From: Cucumis sativus
Lineage: Eukaryota > Streptophyta > Magnoliopsida > Cucurbitales > Cucurbitaceae
Assembly (NCBI RefSeq): GCF_000004075.3
Contig: NC_026660.2
Location: forward strand, 992,001 to 1,056,000
DNA: 64,000 bases
Direction: 5' to 3'
Shown here: positions 12,014 through 23,299 of the stretch, piece by piece
How the letters are laid out: each line of letters begins with the position of its first letter
Numbering within the stretch: the first letter of the stretch is position 1
Program-made: the position numbers and the translations under genes
The notes under the pieces: generated by a model
Told to the model about the DNA's origin: nothing
The model's input: the letters and a program-made list of their open reading frames with translations, nothing else
Database searches by the model: none

Positions 12014-14073
12014 TTATTAAAAAGAAGAAGAAGAAGAAGAAGAAATTGGTTTAGAAAGGTGGGACCCAATGAGGTGGTTATAATTTAAAATTTATGGCGA
12101 TGGGTTGTGTTTAGTGTTTGTTAGCGTTGGATTGGAAGGGCAAAATTGGGAACACCCTCGTTCCTCGTGATGTTTGTTTCCTTTTTGTTTTTAGGCTTTC
12201 AATGCTTCTATTGACTTTGGTCAAACTCCTTTTTCTTTTTCTTTCTTTCTTTTCTTCTTCTTCTTCTTCTTCTATACTTTCTTTTATTATTATATATTTA
12301 TATTTATATCTTATGTCTTTTAATTTTTAAATTTTGAATGTTTATGTTTCTTTGGGCCACACATTTTCATCAAATAATTTCTATTTTCATTTGGTGTCAA
12401 TACAACCGTTTATATTCAAAATAATTACATTTCAAATTATTAGCTTCTACCTTCATTACTTCTTTTTCCTTTTATTTATTTATTATTGTAAACTTGTAAT
12501 GCAACTATTTTGGTTTGTGTACCATCTCGGCTCTAATAATTAAATGATGTATGGAGTGTTTTCTTTCTTCTTCAAATCACAAGGACAAAACAAATTTATC
12601 GTTTTTTATTTTATAAAAATAAAACAATTATTACCGGTACTACAAACACTATGTTGGAATAGATGTTAGGTGAACGCCTAGAATAAATCGCTTCGTAAGA
12701 AGTTGAACGCTTATATAGAGAGACCTTAGAAATTTGGTAGACTTGTGGAAATTTTATGCGGGTGTACTTCAACGTTTGGAATGAGAACGCATTTCGGTCA
12801 ATGTTTGGCGATGAAATGCTTAAATTTCGTCGCCTGAGTTTGGATGCCTAAGATATGCGGCCGAAAATTGCAAAATAGAAACTTGTTAAGAATAAGTTGC
12901 ACTGAAATCAATTGAAATACCAAACACTCTTTTGATTTTGCTCAAGAAAAAAAACAAATAAAACAAGTGATGGAGAGAACTTTGTGAGATATGGTTTTTT
13001 GATATGTCAAAATGATTAGTGGAAACATTGTTATATAGAGGTTAGATTTGTAACGCCTCAAGGTCGAGCCTACTAGAACAATTAGCTCAAGACTTTTTTA
13101 ATGATCACGTTAATGTATTAAATCTTTAACACATAAGGGAAATAATTCAATTTTTTTATTAAGAGAAAAAAATGGATATATGAAAATGAAGTGTCGACCA
13201 TTCAATTTTAAAGAAAAAAATAAATGTTGAATAAAAAATAAATTTCTATTCCTTCACCACATGGGTTCCGATAACAGGATGGTTAGAGATACCAACAAAT
13301 CTACCTTTGTTTATCTTTTAATCCCTATGAAACATGGATGCATCAAGAAGTTTGATCACTCCCAAAATTTGTTTGGTTGGTTGAATACAATTTGTAACAT
13401 ATTAAGTGTTATGCATTTCTTTTACATTCACATACAAAGATATATTGGGTGGGCTCTCAAGTCTCAACAAACCCTTTTCCTCTTCGGCCTCAACCACTTT
13501 TGGGCCTTACTCTAAAAAGAAATAAAACTCTAATGCCCTCAACATACAAACCCAAATGTCCTTATGAAGAGTTGAGATCCAAAGGTATATATATATATTA
13601 TTCGGCCCAGTTGGATAGAGTTGCTATTTCTTAAGTTATTTTTGTATAGCTAAGAAAAATTGTTTTAGATAACTTAGGACTTATTTTTCATTTTCTTTTA
13701 TTTTTAAATATTCTTTGTTAAATATTTGGCGATGAACAAAAATAATTCAGAATAATTTATTTTTTGAGAACTACCTATCAATCTCTATCACTTCTCTCAA
13801 CTTCTTCCACCATCTCCTCTTTTCCAATTCTCTCCACTCACATGTTCTTCCCTTTATATTCTTCCTTATGTTTGGGAACCCAATGTTTGGTCACTCAAAA
13901 AATATCTTTCTAAACCAACCCAACAGTAGAACCAATGGAACCATGAATCACTCACCCCACCACTTTTTGACATTTGAGTTTTTGTTTGAGTTGATTAAAC
14001 ATATCTCCCATATATTTGACATTTGAGTTTGCTAAAATTTGATATCTAATCCAACCTTGAATTTCTAGCACAG
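10250..14073. other. Intergenic, no supported gene
   Basis: AT-rich DNA without a credible gene. It contains (AT)n and AAG microsatellites near 12 kb, and a block at about 12650-12960 with clearly higher GC than its surroundings (several CG dinucleotides, starting TGTTGGAATAGATGTTAGG) that could be a solo-LTR or other repeat remnant, though no terminal repeats were confirmed. The last few hundred bases should include the promoter of the glycosyltransferase gene starting at 14185. Confidence 0.55.
11981..12044. repeat. (AT)n followed by (AAG)n microsatellites
   Basis: About 13 AT units (11981-12007) and then seven or eight AAG units (about 12022-12044) separated by a short ATT-rich spacer. 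Confidence 0.88.
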
Positions 14074-14184
14074 TTGTTTCCATTTTACCCCTCACCTTCC
14101 AAAAAAAAGAAAAAAAATTTTAATTCCAATTTATACATATGGGAAGTGAATGTTGCTGAAAGCAGAGAGCATAAGGCAAGAAAT

Positions 14185-16018
14185 ATGGGAGAAAAGAAAG
14201 AAGAGGGAAAAATGAGAGTAATCTTTTTTCCTCTTCCATTAGAAGGCCACACAAACCCGATGCTTCACCTTGCCCAAATGCTCTATTCAAAAGCCTTCTC
14301 CATAACAATCATACACATAACACATTTCAGCTCTCTCCAACCTTCAAACAACCCCAACTTCACCTTCCGCTCCATTGAACCCGACCATGCCGAAACCTAC
14401 AGCGTAGGCATTGAAGGAATTATAGAGCTCATAATTCTGTTGAACAGGCAGTTGATTGAGCCGTTTCGAAAGTGCGTGGCAGAGCTGGTGGGGGAAGGCA
14501 CCAACAAAATTGGGTGCCTCATAACCGATGCTCATTGGCATTTCAGTCAGGATGTGGCTAATGAGTTTGGGATTCCAAGAATTGTGTTGAGAACTGCTAA
14601 TATTTCTGCGTTTTTGGGAATGCTTGCTCTCCCTGCTTTGCGTCCATTTTACTCCTTGCCTTCTTCAGGTCCTTTCATTTATTTCTTATCTTAGCTATTT
14701 CTTGTCTCCATCCCCTCCTTTCAATTATACACTCTTTAAGTTTAAAAATTGAATTCTCTACTTAGGTGATTATTAAAGTTTTGTTCGAATTTGACATTCA
14801 AATTTATGTAATGGTTTAAACTATAACATCCATATGAGATTAAAAGTTCAATTTTTATCATTACCCTAAGCTAATTAGCAACTAAACACTTGTAAACAAA
14901 CTTGATTTCCGTTTGAAGGTTGGAGAGAGTTGTTAATATTGGACATCATTGTAAGCAAAATTAAATCATTTGTACAACTTCTCAACAGTAACAAATTTAC
15001 ATAAGAAATAAAAAGTTTGAAGTTGAGGTCTGAAATACTTTGTTTCAGTGTTGTGTTATGTCTACGCAGCCAATTTTAGTTACTACGAAAACAAACTAAT
15101 CCCTCCTATTGCAAGATAACATTAATGTCTAAATTGATCAACTTTGCAGAAACAAATCTGGAAGATCCATTACCCCATTTACCACACCTCAGATTCAAAG
15201 ACCTGCCGACGTTGAAAAACAGTAGCCTACATCTCCAAGACCAACTCTTAACCTCCATCTTCATTCAAACCAAATCCTCCTCCGCAGTCATCTTCAACTC
15301 CTTCCACGACCTCGAACCCGAATCACTTCTCAACTGCCAGCATCTCTTCTCCCCAATCCCAATTTTCCCACTCGGACCTTTTCACAAACACCTTCCACTC
15401 TCTCCTCAATCCCACCACCCCTCCTTCTCTTGGCTCAGCTCTAAACCCCCCAAATCCGTCCTCTACGTCAGTTTCGGCACTCTCGCCACCCTCCAACCCC
15501 ACGAGTTCCTGGAGATCGCCTGGGGTTTGGCCAACTCCACTCACCCTTTCTTGTGGGTGGTCCGCCCTGGCATGGTCAGTGGATCCAAATGGCTCGAGCG
15601 GCTGCCGGAAGGGTTCGAGGAGATGTTGGGTGAACGAGGGTTGATCGTGAAATGGGCACCGCAGAGAGAGGTGTTGGCGCATCCGGCGATTGGGGGATTT
15701 TGGACTCACTGTGGGTGGAACTCCACGATTGAGAGTTTATGTGAAGGGGTTCCAATGCTGTGTTATCCTTGTTTTGGAGATCAGAAGAGTAATGCTAGAT
15801 ATGTGACTCATGTTTGGAGAATTGGAGTGATGTTGGGGGATAAATTGGAGAGAGGGGTGATTGAGAAGAGGATTATGAAGTTAATGGCAGAGAGGGAAGA
15901 TGGTGAAATTATGAAAAGGATTATGGATTTGAAGGAGAAGGCTGATTCTTGTATCAAGGAAGGTGGTTCTTCATTCAATTCATTAGAGAATTTAGTCGAT
16001 TTTATCCTTCAAAAATAA
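14185..16018 (+). CDS. UDP-glycosyltransferase, UGT76-like (family 1)
   Basis: Two exons, 14185-14668 and 15150-16018, join in phase 1 to encode 450 residues, a usual length for plant family-1 UGTs. These enzymes move a sugar from a UDP-sugar to small acceptors such as flavonoids, hormones or terpenoids in the cytosol. The N-terminal domain has the GHTNPM motif with the expected catalytic His at residue 22 and a candidate activating Asp at 115 (ITDAHWH). The C-terminal domain has a complete 44-residue PSPG box (330-373) from WAPQREVLAHPAIGG through THCGWNS to FGDQ; the final Gln is typical of UDP-glucose users. The wording around FWTHCGWNSTIESLCEG and NARYV resembles UGT76 enzymes. Met at 14185 was preferred over an upstream in-frame Met (14074) because the latter would add an unusual Lys-rich leader. 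No signal peptide. Acceptor cannot be read from sequence. Confidence 0.9.
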
Positions 16019-16724
16019 ATCATAAAGTGGGAATTTGGGATGTAACCATGATGAATTATTCTTTTGGCTTCATAACTTGAGTTTTCGTTTTGTCTACTTG
16101 GTGATAATCCATTCACGGAGAAACAAACAAATAATTCAGAATGTTAAGAGTCATTTTTACTTTTAAAAATATCATCGGACATAAACTAAGAATACAAGTA
16201 ACAAAGTCACAAAAATAACTAGATTTTAGCACCAATCAAAATAAGCATTGAGATAAAGTTGGTTCATATTAAAATTTATCATGCTTAACTTCAAACAATA
16301 CACTACTAAAGTTGATCTTAGTAAGATTGTGAATGGAGCATGTTTCACGTATATCACTCCAAAACTTTAATTAAGACTATATTCTTGACTCGATATGGGT
16401 TATATGAGTTATCCTAAAATAACTCCAAAACTTAGGTTAATCATTGGAATACTTCAGACACGATAGCTTAAATTATGTCCACGTTATATCCCTTACTTAA
16501 ACATTAAGATGTGTGACAAATACATCATCAAACTAGGTTTATTCCTTCTTAAAAAATTGATATCGGGTGACTATGAAGTCTATTTTTTTTCTTTTTAAGA
16601 TTTTTGCGATAAACAGAAAGTATAAAGAGTTGGCATGTAAAGGGAATTGACAAGTAGACATCAAATCCGACACATGTAGGACACTTGTACAATTTTCCCA
16701 TATCAAACAAATCTCATTCTACAC

Positions 16725-16730
16725 TATAAA
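16725..16730 (+). promoter_or_regulatory. Candidate TATA box of the HSP20 gene
   Basis: TATAAA lies 66 bp before the start codon of the small heat-shock gene at 16796, a plausible distance given a short leader. I did not find a clean heat-shock element (GAAnnTTC) between 16.4 kb and the TATA box by eye. Confidence 0.5.
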
Positions 16731-16795
16731 TTGACCTCTTGGTTTGATCACCGTTTAAAGAAGAAGCCATTACCAAATCGTTGAATTCAAAAACA

Positions 16796-17254
16796 ATGTC
16801 ATTGATCCCAAGTTTTTTCAGCGGCCGACGAAGCAACGTGTTCGATCCATTCTCTCTAGAAATATGGGATCCAATAGAAGGGATGCAATTCCCTCAAACC
16901 TCCGGCGAAACAGCGGCAATTGCAAACACTCGAATCGACTGGAGAGAGACGCCGGAGGCTCACATATTCAAGGCAGATCTGCCAGGGCTGAAGAAGGAGG
17001 AAGTGAAAGTGGAGGTTGAGGAAGGGAGAGTGCTGCAGATAAGTGGGGAAAGGAGCAAAGAAGAGGATGAGAGGAATGAGAAATGGCACAGAGTGGAGCG
17101 GAGCATGGGGAAGTTCATGCGGCGGTTCCGGCTACCGGAGAATGCAAAAATGGATGAGATTAAAGCGAATATGGAGAACGGAGTGTTGACTGTGATGGTG
17201 CCTAAACAGGAGGCGAGGAGGCCACAAGTTAAGGCCATCGATATTGCAGGATAG
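16796..17254 (+). CDS. Class I cytosolic small heat-shock protein (HSP20)
   Basis: Single exon of 152 residues (about 17-18 kDa). The start MSLIPSFF followed by [17 protein letters not shown] is the hallmark N-terminus of cytosolic class I small HSPs. The alpha-crystallin domain runs roughly from residue 45 to 140: it opens at [19 protein letters not shown], holds the [19 protein letters not shown] block, and ends at the GVLTVMVPK signature. The C-terminus has an I-x-I-type tail (AIDIAG) used for oligomer assembly. These ATP-independent chaperones bind unfolding proteins during heat stress and form dodecamers. The gene lacks introns, as is usual for the family. The ATG at 16796 gives the canonical first residues; there is no in-frame ATG before it. 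No organelle targeting sequence. A pyrimidine-rich tail follows near 17460. Confidence 0.96.
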   Translation: MSLIPSFFSGRRSNVFDPFSLEIWDPIEGMQFPQTSGETAAIANTRIDWRETPEAHIFKADLPGLKKEEVKVEVEEGRVLQISGERSKEEDERNEKWHRVERSMGKFMRRFRLPENAKMDEIKANMENGVLTVMVPKQEARRPQVKAIDIAG

Positions 17255-17255
17255 A

Positions 17256-18116
17256 GTTGGTGTGTGTTTGGTGCATGGTTTTGGTAAAGGTTAAATAATG
17301 AAGTGCATGTAATGTAAGTGTGAAGTGAATGCTTTTGGTTTTTAATGCTTCAAGAAACTATGTAAAACAGATGTTTCGTTTTTTTAATGCTTCAAGAAAT
17401 TATGAAAAACAGATGTTGTAAGAGATACAGTGAAGATTATTATGTAAGTATGTTATTGTCTTTTTTTTTTCTTTTTTTTTTTAATTTTTGTTTATTATAG
17501 AATAATTATGTGTCAAAGAGAAAGAATTGGTTAATTCTAAATTTAGGGTTCTTTTTAAGTGCCACTCCAAAAATATCTGAATTTCTGGAATTGGAGGTAT
17601 AGTCTCTTCATTTCCATTTTAATCATCTTCACTATTTTCTAATGAGATCATCAATTTCTATGGGCGAACAGTACATACGAAAGAGTTGTTTTATTTTCAA
17701 TTTTTACTGCCATTTTTTCAAATGGTAGTTAAATCATTCTCTTAATGAACAAAAAAAAAAAAAAAAGTGTCGAAGTATATTTCTTAACCAGTATTTTTTG
17801 TCTTTTATTTTTATTAGTATCATTTCTTAAATTGTGGAGTACATTGTGTTTTACCTGTGATAAGGTCCCAAAACTAATAGTTTTGATAAGTTCTAGTCGA
17901 CCTTATCATTTTCAATCCTAAACGTATTACAAGCAACTAAACCAAAATTGACTGTCAAACACCTTTAAACAAAAATTTATATGTCCCAAATTGTGCAAAA
18001 AAACGTCGTATTTGATGCTCTTCTCGACTCCACCATCCAATGTTTTAATACTGAAATAACTAAGCTTAAGCCGAAGATGGATGTAAATATGAAATGAAAA
18101 TAGCAAAAAATTGAAT
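17256..18116. other. 3' flank and intergenic DNA
   Basis: The first 200 bp contain a direct duplication, (T)TTAATGCTTCAAGAAA-TATG followed by AAACAGATGTT, at about 17340-17373 and 17385-17416, probably in the HSP20 3' UTR. A T-rich tract lies at 17461-17483 and an A run near 17750-17766. No further gene is visible. Confidence 0.5.
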
Positions 18117-18178
18117 TCCGCAGCCAGGATTTGAACCTGGATTTCTCAAAGTTGAAATTGCCGTTGTGCTACTGCGGA
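18117..18178 (-). ncRNA. tRNA-like gene, copy 1 (62 nt, no normal D arm)
   Basis: On the minus strand, TCCGCAG at the 5' end pairs perfectly with CTGCGGA at the 3' end (7-bp acceptor stem). The T arm CCAGG-TTCAAAT-CCTGG is perfect and contains a B-box match (GGTTCAAATCC). TAGCACAACGG fits an RNA polymerase III A box apart from one missing base. Between them, ATTTC/GAAAT closes an 8-base loop AACTTTGA. The D arm's 3' half is absent, so the molecule is about ten bases short of a normal tRNA. A T6 run follows the 3' end and could terminate Pol III. Five related copies occur in the window. It may be a divergent tRNA, a tRNA-derived RNA gene or a tRNA pseudogene family; I cannot name an amino acid. 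Confidence 0.65.
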
Positions 18179-20057
18179 TTTCTGTATAACAAAATAGAAT
18201 CTTTAAAATATATACAGTGAAGTTAAAGGTTGGGTTCTCCAAGTTTAATTACCATTATCTTTGCAAAAGAAAATGTACCCATTTTTTAATTTTAAAACAT
18301 CACAATAAAATTTATTCCAAGAAAATCCCAGCATTATTTGTTGAATATAGAAAAAAATGAGTTTCCTCAAAAATTAATAATAATAAAACAAATTATTTAC
18401 CCTTAATAAAAAAACCACTAAAAAAATTCATTACATTTTATTTTATTAGTGCTTTTAGTTTTAATTATATTATTATTAAAAAAAAACAAAAGAAAAACAT
18501 GTTCAAATAAAAAACTTAAAAATAAAAAATAAAAAACTTATTAAATGAAATTTGTTTTGATGACACGAAATAAAGTTTTTTAAAACTCTTATTTCAATTT
18601 GTAGATGATGAAACACGTGCAAAATCAAATAGAAAATTGATTCAAAGTTAAAATTTTAGACAAAAAGAAAAGAAAAAAATATTGCATTGTAATTGCCCTA
18701 TAAATACAGACCAAAATGAAAATGGTACTAAAAGTAAACATTTAAACAGATATTCATATCAAAATATCAAATGTTACCATTTTTTTTTAATTTCAAAACG
18801 TTATGCACTAAAATTTATTCCACAAAATCTTCGAAGTTATTGGTTAAAATTATGCATATAATCTTGAAAAACAACCAACATTTTATATTTATATTTCAAA
18901 TTGTTTTAATTCTCGCGTTTTTTTAAAAGTTGTTTTGGAAACACGAATGAACAAAACATAAAACTTGCTTAGTATTGAATAAAACCATCTATTTTCAAAT
19001 TGCCATCAAGATGTTCGACAATCTATGTTTTGCCAATTTTGATAGTTGTGATACAAAACATAGATTGTAATGTCACACTGTGTCCTAAATATTTTTCATG
19101 ACCTAGGGGAGACATGTTGCCTAGACCCTCAACGGGTACCACACACCACATGATATACATTGAACGTCTAGTAAGTAAAGAAACCTAAAGAACAAATTCA
19201 AGTAAAGATAAGACAATTGGGAAGACCAACTGCATGCGATTCTTTTATTGATGGTAAAAGTAAAGTACATGGACATATGTGTTTCATCGTTACACCAAAG
19301 GCTATATTATAAATAAACTCAACTCTTACCAATCTCACCTAACTTCCAATGCTTGCGAAAAGATAGTGGCCACAACCAAAACAAATAGGTGATGAGATTA
19401 GAGGAGAGCATGTCAACCATTTAGAATGACAGGACAAAAGCTGGATGTGCCTCGCTACCTGGGGTGAGAGAGGGGGAGAAAGAACAATTCAAAACAAGGA
19501 AAATGTTAGACGAAATTATCCAGTGAGTGAGGTCTTTTCATCCATACATACATACATACATATATATATATATATATTATCAAAACATAGAGTACAATAA
19601 ATACTCATTCAAAGTTATGTAAAAATTAATTAGCGTATCCTCTTCACGTATCTGGAAAGGTATAAACATTTTTTAGTTTTTTAAAAAATAAGATACTTTA
19701 TTTTACATTTATGTCACGTATTTGAACATATCATATCAGTATCAAATATGTATATGATATTAATTCTCTTAATCATGTGTTCTTTATAACATTTAATGAA
19801 GTTCCATTTACTTTTTAAATATATAAAAAAGTGTGCATTATTGATTTGTAATACCTCTATAAATACTAATCAAATCTATACAATGAACTAAACTTAGAAG
19901 TAAAAAAGAAAAATTAAGCAAATCTTCGTATCCAAATGGCCTGCATACTTTGATTAACACAGTAATGTATACAAAAAAATGGGCTTTTTGGGCCTATGTT
20001 GCCTTTTTGTAAGCCCAACCTTAAATAAAATGAAAGGAAAATAGCAAAAAAAATATT
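18179..20057. other. Spacer between tRNA-like copies 1 and 2
   Basis: Mostly AT-rich. Around 18760-18900 lies a segment (CAAAACGTTATGCACTAAAA and TTATTGGTTAAAATTA) with a diverged counterpart at 20285-20350, pointing to duplication together with the tRNA-like copies. A 14-bp inverted repeat CAATCTATGTTTTG/CAAAACATAGATTG lies at 19019-19032 and 19054-19067. A less AT-rich block at about 19070-19500 (containing CTAGACCCTCAACGGGTACC) looks like a retroelement or LTR fragment, unproven. (CATA)n and (TA)n repeats run from about 19542 to 19577. Segment 19620-19830 is related to two others near 34.7 and 38.6 kb. Confidence 0.55.
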
Positions 20058-20120
20058 TCCGCAGCCAGGATTTGAACCTGGATTTCAACCATTTGAAATT
20101 TGCCGTTGTGCTACTGCGGA
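20058..20120 (-). ncRNA. tRNA-like gene, copy 2 (63 nt, no normal D arm)
   Basis: Acceptor stem TCCGCAG/CTGCGGA, A-box-like TAGCACAACGG and T arm are identical to copy 1. The central hairpin is AAATTTC/GAAAT with loop AAATGGTT, different from copy 1 and one base longer upstream. A T8 run followed by GCTATTTTC lies just downstream on the sense strand, a flank also seen beside copies 1 and 3. A TGGGCTT and an AAGCCCAA sit at 19980-19986 and 20011-20018. Confidence 0.65.
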
Positions 20121-20600
20121 TCTTTGAAACCTTATACAAAGGATTTATATTTAGCTCTATACAATAAAATTCCACTTCTATTTCACATTTTAATTTTATG
20201 ATTTTTTCAAAAATATAAAGACAAACACATATTTATCAGAAAGAAACAAATGACTTATGAAACTTTTGATCAATTTTCCTTTTTATTTTAAAACGTTATA
20301 CATTAAAATTTATTTCACAAAAAATTCAAACTTATTGGTTCAAATTACAACTATAATTTGCCTAAATTAGAAGGTAAAGAATTGAATAGAAATATAAATT
20401 TACATTGTTTCTATCATTTATCCTCAATGCATACAAGATAATTGCGATACAAAACATAATTATATTCTCGTGTATTGTGGGGGATTTAGAATCAAGAAAA
20501 TCAAAGATAGCTTCATGAGTTTTTCTTTTTTCTTATAAAAAAGACATTAAATTGTAATAATCTAAGATGTAAATAAACGAAAATAGCAAAAAAATTGTAT

Positions 20601-20663
20601 TCCACAGCCAGGATTTGAACCTGGATTTCAACTCAAATGAAATTGCCAAAGTGCTACTGCGGA
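20601..20663 (-). ncRNA. tRNA-like gene, copy 3 (63 nt, no normal D arm)
   Basis: Minus-strand copy with acceptor TCCGCAG opposite CTGTGGA, which keeps pairing through one G-U wobble. The T arm is perfect. The A-box region reads TAGCACTTTGG instead of TAGCACAACGG, so this copy has a weakened A box. The central hairpin has stem ATTTCA/TGAAAT and loop TTTGAGT. Downstream sense sequence has T7 then GCTATTTTC. The A-box change makes it the most likely inactive copy of the three in this cluster. Confidence 0.6.
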
Positions 20664-20887
20664 TGTTTGAAGTACTACAGAGAAGGATATATATTTATTC
20701 CATAGTTATGGGTTAAAATTACAACAATTATTTTGAAAAACAACAAACAATACATCAGCCCTTTCTAATTAGTAAAAAACTCCATGCCCCATATCTATAA
20801 TATATATATTAACCATGGATTGATTATGTACAAATTCCCAACAAAAAATTAGTTTTAATCTTTCTTTCCTTTTTCCAATACAATTAT

Positions 20888-23042
20888 TCAAAAATCTTCA
20901 TCTTCATTATCACTCTCATTACTCCCTTCCGATTCCTCGTCTTCACTCTGATCAATCGCCGCCACTCTCGACGAAAAACCCCTCGACTCTCCCGAACACC
21001 GCATCGTCAACGGAAACTTCCCCTTGCTCGTCGTAATCAGACCAACTCCTTCCTCCTCTTTCTTCAAATCACTCGGCGGCAAAAAGAAATCCATCGACAA
21101 ACCCTTTATATTAAAATCCACTTCTTCAATCTCCCAATACTCTTCCATCTTCGTTTTTGAATGCCCTTCCGCCGTTTCCCCAAATCGGAAAAGTGACACC
21201 GTCGTTTTTCCGGCGTGTGCAATGTTGACGCCGTCGATCGTTCTGTAATCTTGAATTAGCGTTTCCATTGTCGTTTCCCAGAAAATATTGTCGTTCCGAG
21301 ATCCCGCGGGTTTGATTCGGAGAAGATGTGAATCTTCTAGTTGTACCAAGAGGCCGGTTCTTTGGCTGAAATATCCCCAAACTGTGTGACGGATTATTTC
21401 GACGCTGCTACTGCTTCTTGCTCTCAAAACTGAAGATTCAGCTTCTAGTTTTAGAATGAAACAATCTTCGTCGTTGATCGTTTTCTCGCCGATGCAGGTT
21501 GAGTTTGAGAACAGAGTTGCCGTCGATTTTGGATCTAATCCCTGAAAAAACACAAACTTCCTCATGTCACTAAAGCCCATTTCGACCCAATATGGAAACA
21601 TTCAAGACATGTTATGGCCCATACATAGTTTTTCCATTTTTTATGCTATCTTTATGAGTTTACTTAGAATGGAGTTTTGAAATATAAAGATATGGGTTGT
21701 CTATGAGTATGACTATTAATGCAAACAGATTAAATACTTTATATATATATTTGATAACAACATTTCAATTGTGTTGAGGAAGATTCAATAAATGGAAAGC
21801 AAAAAAAAAACTGTTGGATTCAATGAATTTAATTCTCTTTAGAATATTTGTTGTTTGGCTAAGGCTATACCTTTTTAACATAACATTTGAAACTCTACTA
21901 ATCTTTTTTAATCACTAAAAAGAAAGTAATATGTATGTGGACAGGAAAAATACAAATTCTTAGAAATAGAAACACAACTATTATATCATTCACTATAGAA
22001 GGAAAAAGACAAAACTTAATAATAATTTTCATTTTCTTTTGTTAGTGAAAAAGATGCACGAGATTAGTACAACTTAAAATGTATCCGTCCAAAATCAGTT
22101 TTATGTAAGGGTGGATTAGGTTAAAAATGGAGACATTAAAAAGGTTGGTGGAGGGTGGGGGAGGTTAAAATGATGTTTGAACCGTCGAAAAGATGAGGAA
22201 ATAAGGAATTAGATAGAGAATTGGAAAAGTCGAAAAAAATTGAAACCTGCAGGAATCGGCGCAAGGGGCGAGGAGGGCCACGAGAAGCATGTGAATGATG
22301 CCAAGGAGTTTGTCTCCAAGCCACTTTCCCATCACTCCCAGCACTAATTTTACTACCCCCTAACATCAATTCCAAACACCATAACTCTGGTCGTTTCTGC
22401 CAAACCACAAATCCCCCCATCTCTCCACCGCCGCCACCGCCACCACCACCACCACCACCTTTTCCATTATTCTTCCCCTTCACCGCCGCCTTCCCTTCAC
22501 CGGACCAAAACTCCGACGCCGCCATCTTCACTTTCCCCATCGCATACATACTCTCAATACAATTCAACGCATGTTCTCCTCCCACCGCCGCCACATATTG
22601 TTGCACTATATACTTCGCCATTGACGCTTCCTATATACAAAATTAAATTAAGTTAAATTAAATTAAATTAAATTCATATAATAAGTTCAAAAAAAAAAAA
22701 GAAAGAATAAAGTTGAGAGATTTTGTATATTACAATTGGGTTGTCTTTGATGTTGTTACGATTAATGGGTTGTTGTTGATCAAAAGTGATGGGAAGTGGA
22801 ATTAATGGAGCTCCCACAACGCCTAGTAATAGTTGGATCTCAGCGTTTCGTCCTCCAAACAATGAGGTGATTGAAGTAGCATGTGATGATTTATCATTAG
22901 ATTTAACCCAAGATTTCATGGCTTGCCATGAAATGGCGTGAGTTTTGGTGGTGTTGGAAGAAAACATCTCTTCAGGGATGGGGACTTCGAGGACGGTGTC
23001 GAGACCATATTCACGATCAAAGTTAGGGCAGAGCTTCCTCAT
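20888..23042 (-). CDS. DUF620 family protein
   Basis: Three exons on the minus strand, all phase 0: 23042-22734, 22630-22247 and 21541-20888, encoding 448 residues. The start MRKLCPNFDREYGLDTVLEV, followed by PIPEEMF, is characteristic of the plant-specific DUF620 (PF04788) family, whose biochemical role is not established to my knowledge. Exon 2 has YVAAVGGEHALNCIESMYAMGKV and a run of 12 Gly (about residues 158-169), then a Trp-rich segment (FVVWQKRPELWCLEL). Exon 3 carries GLDPKSTATLFSNSTCIGEK, HTVWGYFSQRTGLLVQLEDSH and VNIAHAGKTTVSLFRFGE blocks typical of the family, then an acidic Asp/Glu/Ser-rich tail ending DNEDEDF. No signal peptide or membrane span is obvious. The Gly run is encoded by a GGT/GGC-type repeat and may vary between accessions. 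Confidence 0.93.
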
Positions 23043-23246
23043 TGGAGAGAAGTAGAGAAGAAAGGATGAAGGGATGATATTTGGGTGTGTGAGAGTAGAG
23101 AGATTGTTATGTTATTAAGGGAAGAGTTTTTGAAGTGAAATAAAAGAGAAGAATAATAAGAGAAGAAAAATTAGGAAGAAATGGAATACCAACCGACCAT
23201 GGACCCTCAATGTAACGTGGTCCGCTTTGTACATGTCGTGTTTGCA

Positions 23247-23248
<2 letters not shown>

Positions 23249-23278
<30 letters not shown>
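23249..23278. repeat. (CT)15 microsatellite upstream of DUF620 gene
   Basis: Fifteen CT units, reading (GA)n in the direction of the DUF620 gene, about 205 bp before its start codon. GA repeats in plant leaders and promoters can bind BBR/BPC factors, so a regulatory role is possible but unproven. Confidence 0.85.
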
Positions 23279-23281
<3 letters not shown>

Positions 23282-23299
23282 GAAACTTAGTTTGTTCGT

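Noticed and set aside
14445..14475. TTGATTGAGCCGTTTCG resembles the start of miR171 (TGATTGAGCCG)
   Set aside because: It lies inside the UGT coding sequence, matches only the first half, and no complementary arm is present nearby.
15323..15709. 128-codon minus-strand frame opposite UGT exon 2
   Set aside because: Antisense shadow of a real, GC-richer coding exon.
16441..16465. GGAATACTTCAG as a heat-shock element upstream of HSP20
   Set aside because: GAA and TTC are separated by three bases instead of two, and the site lies more than 300 bp from the start.
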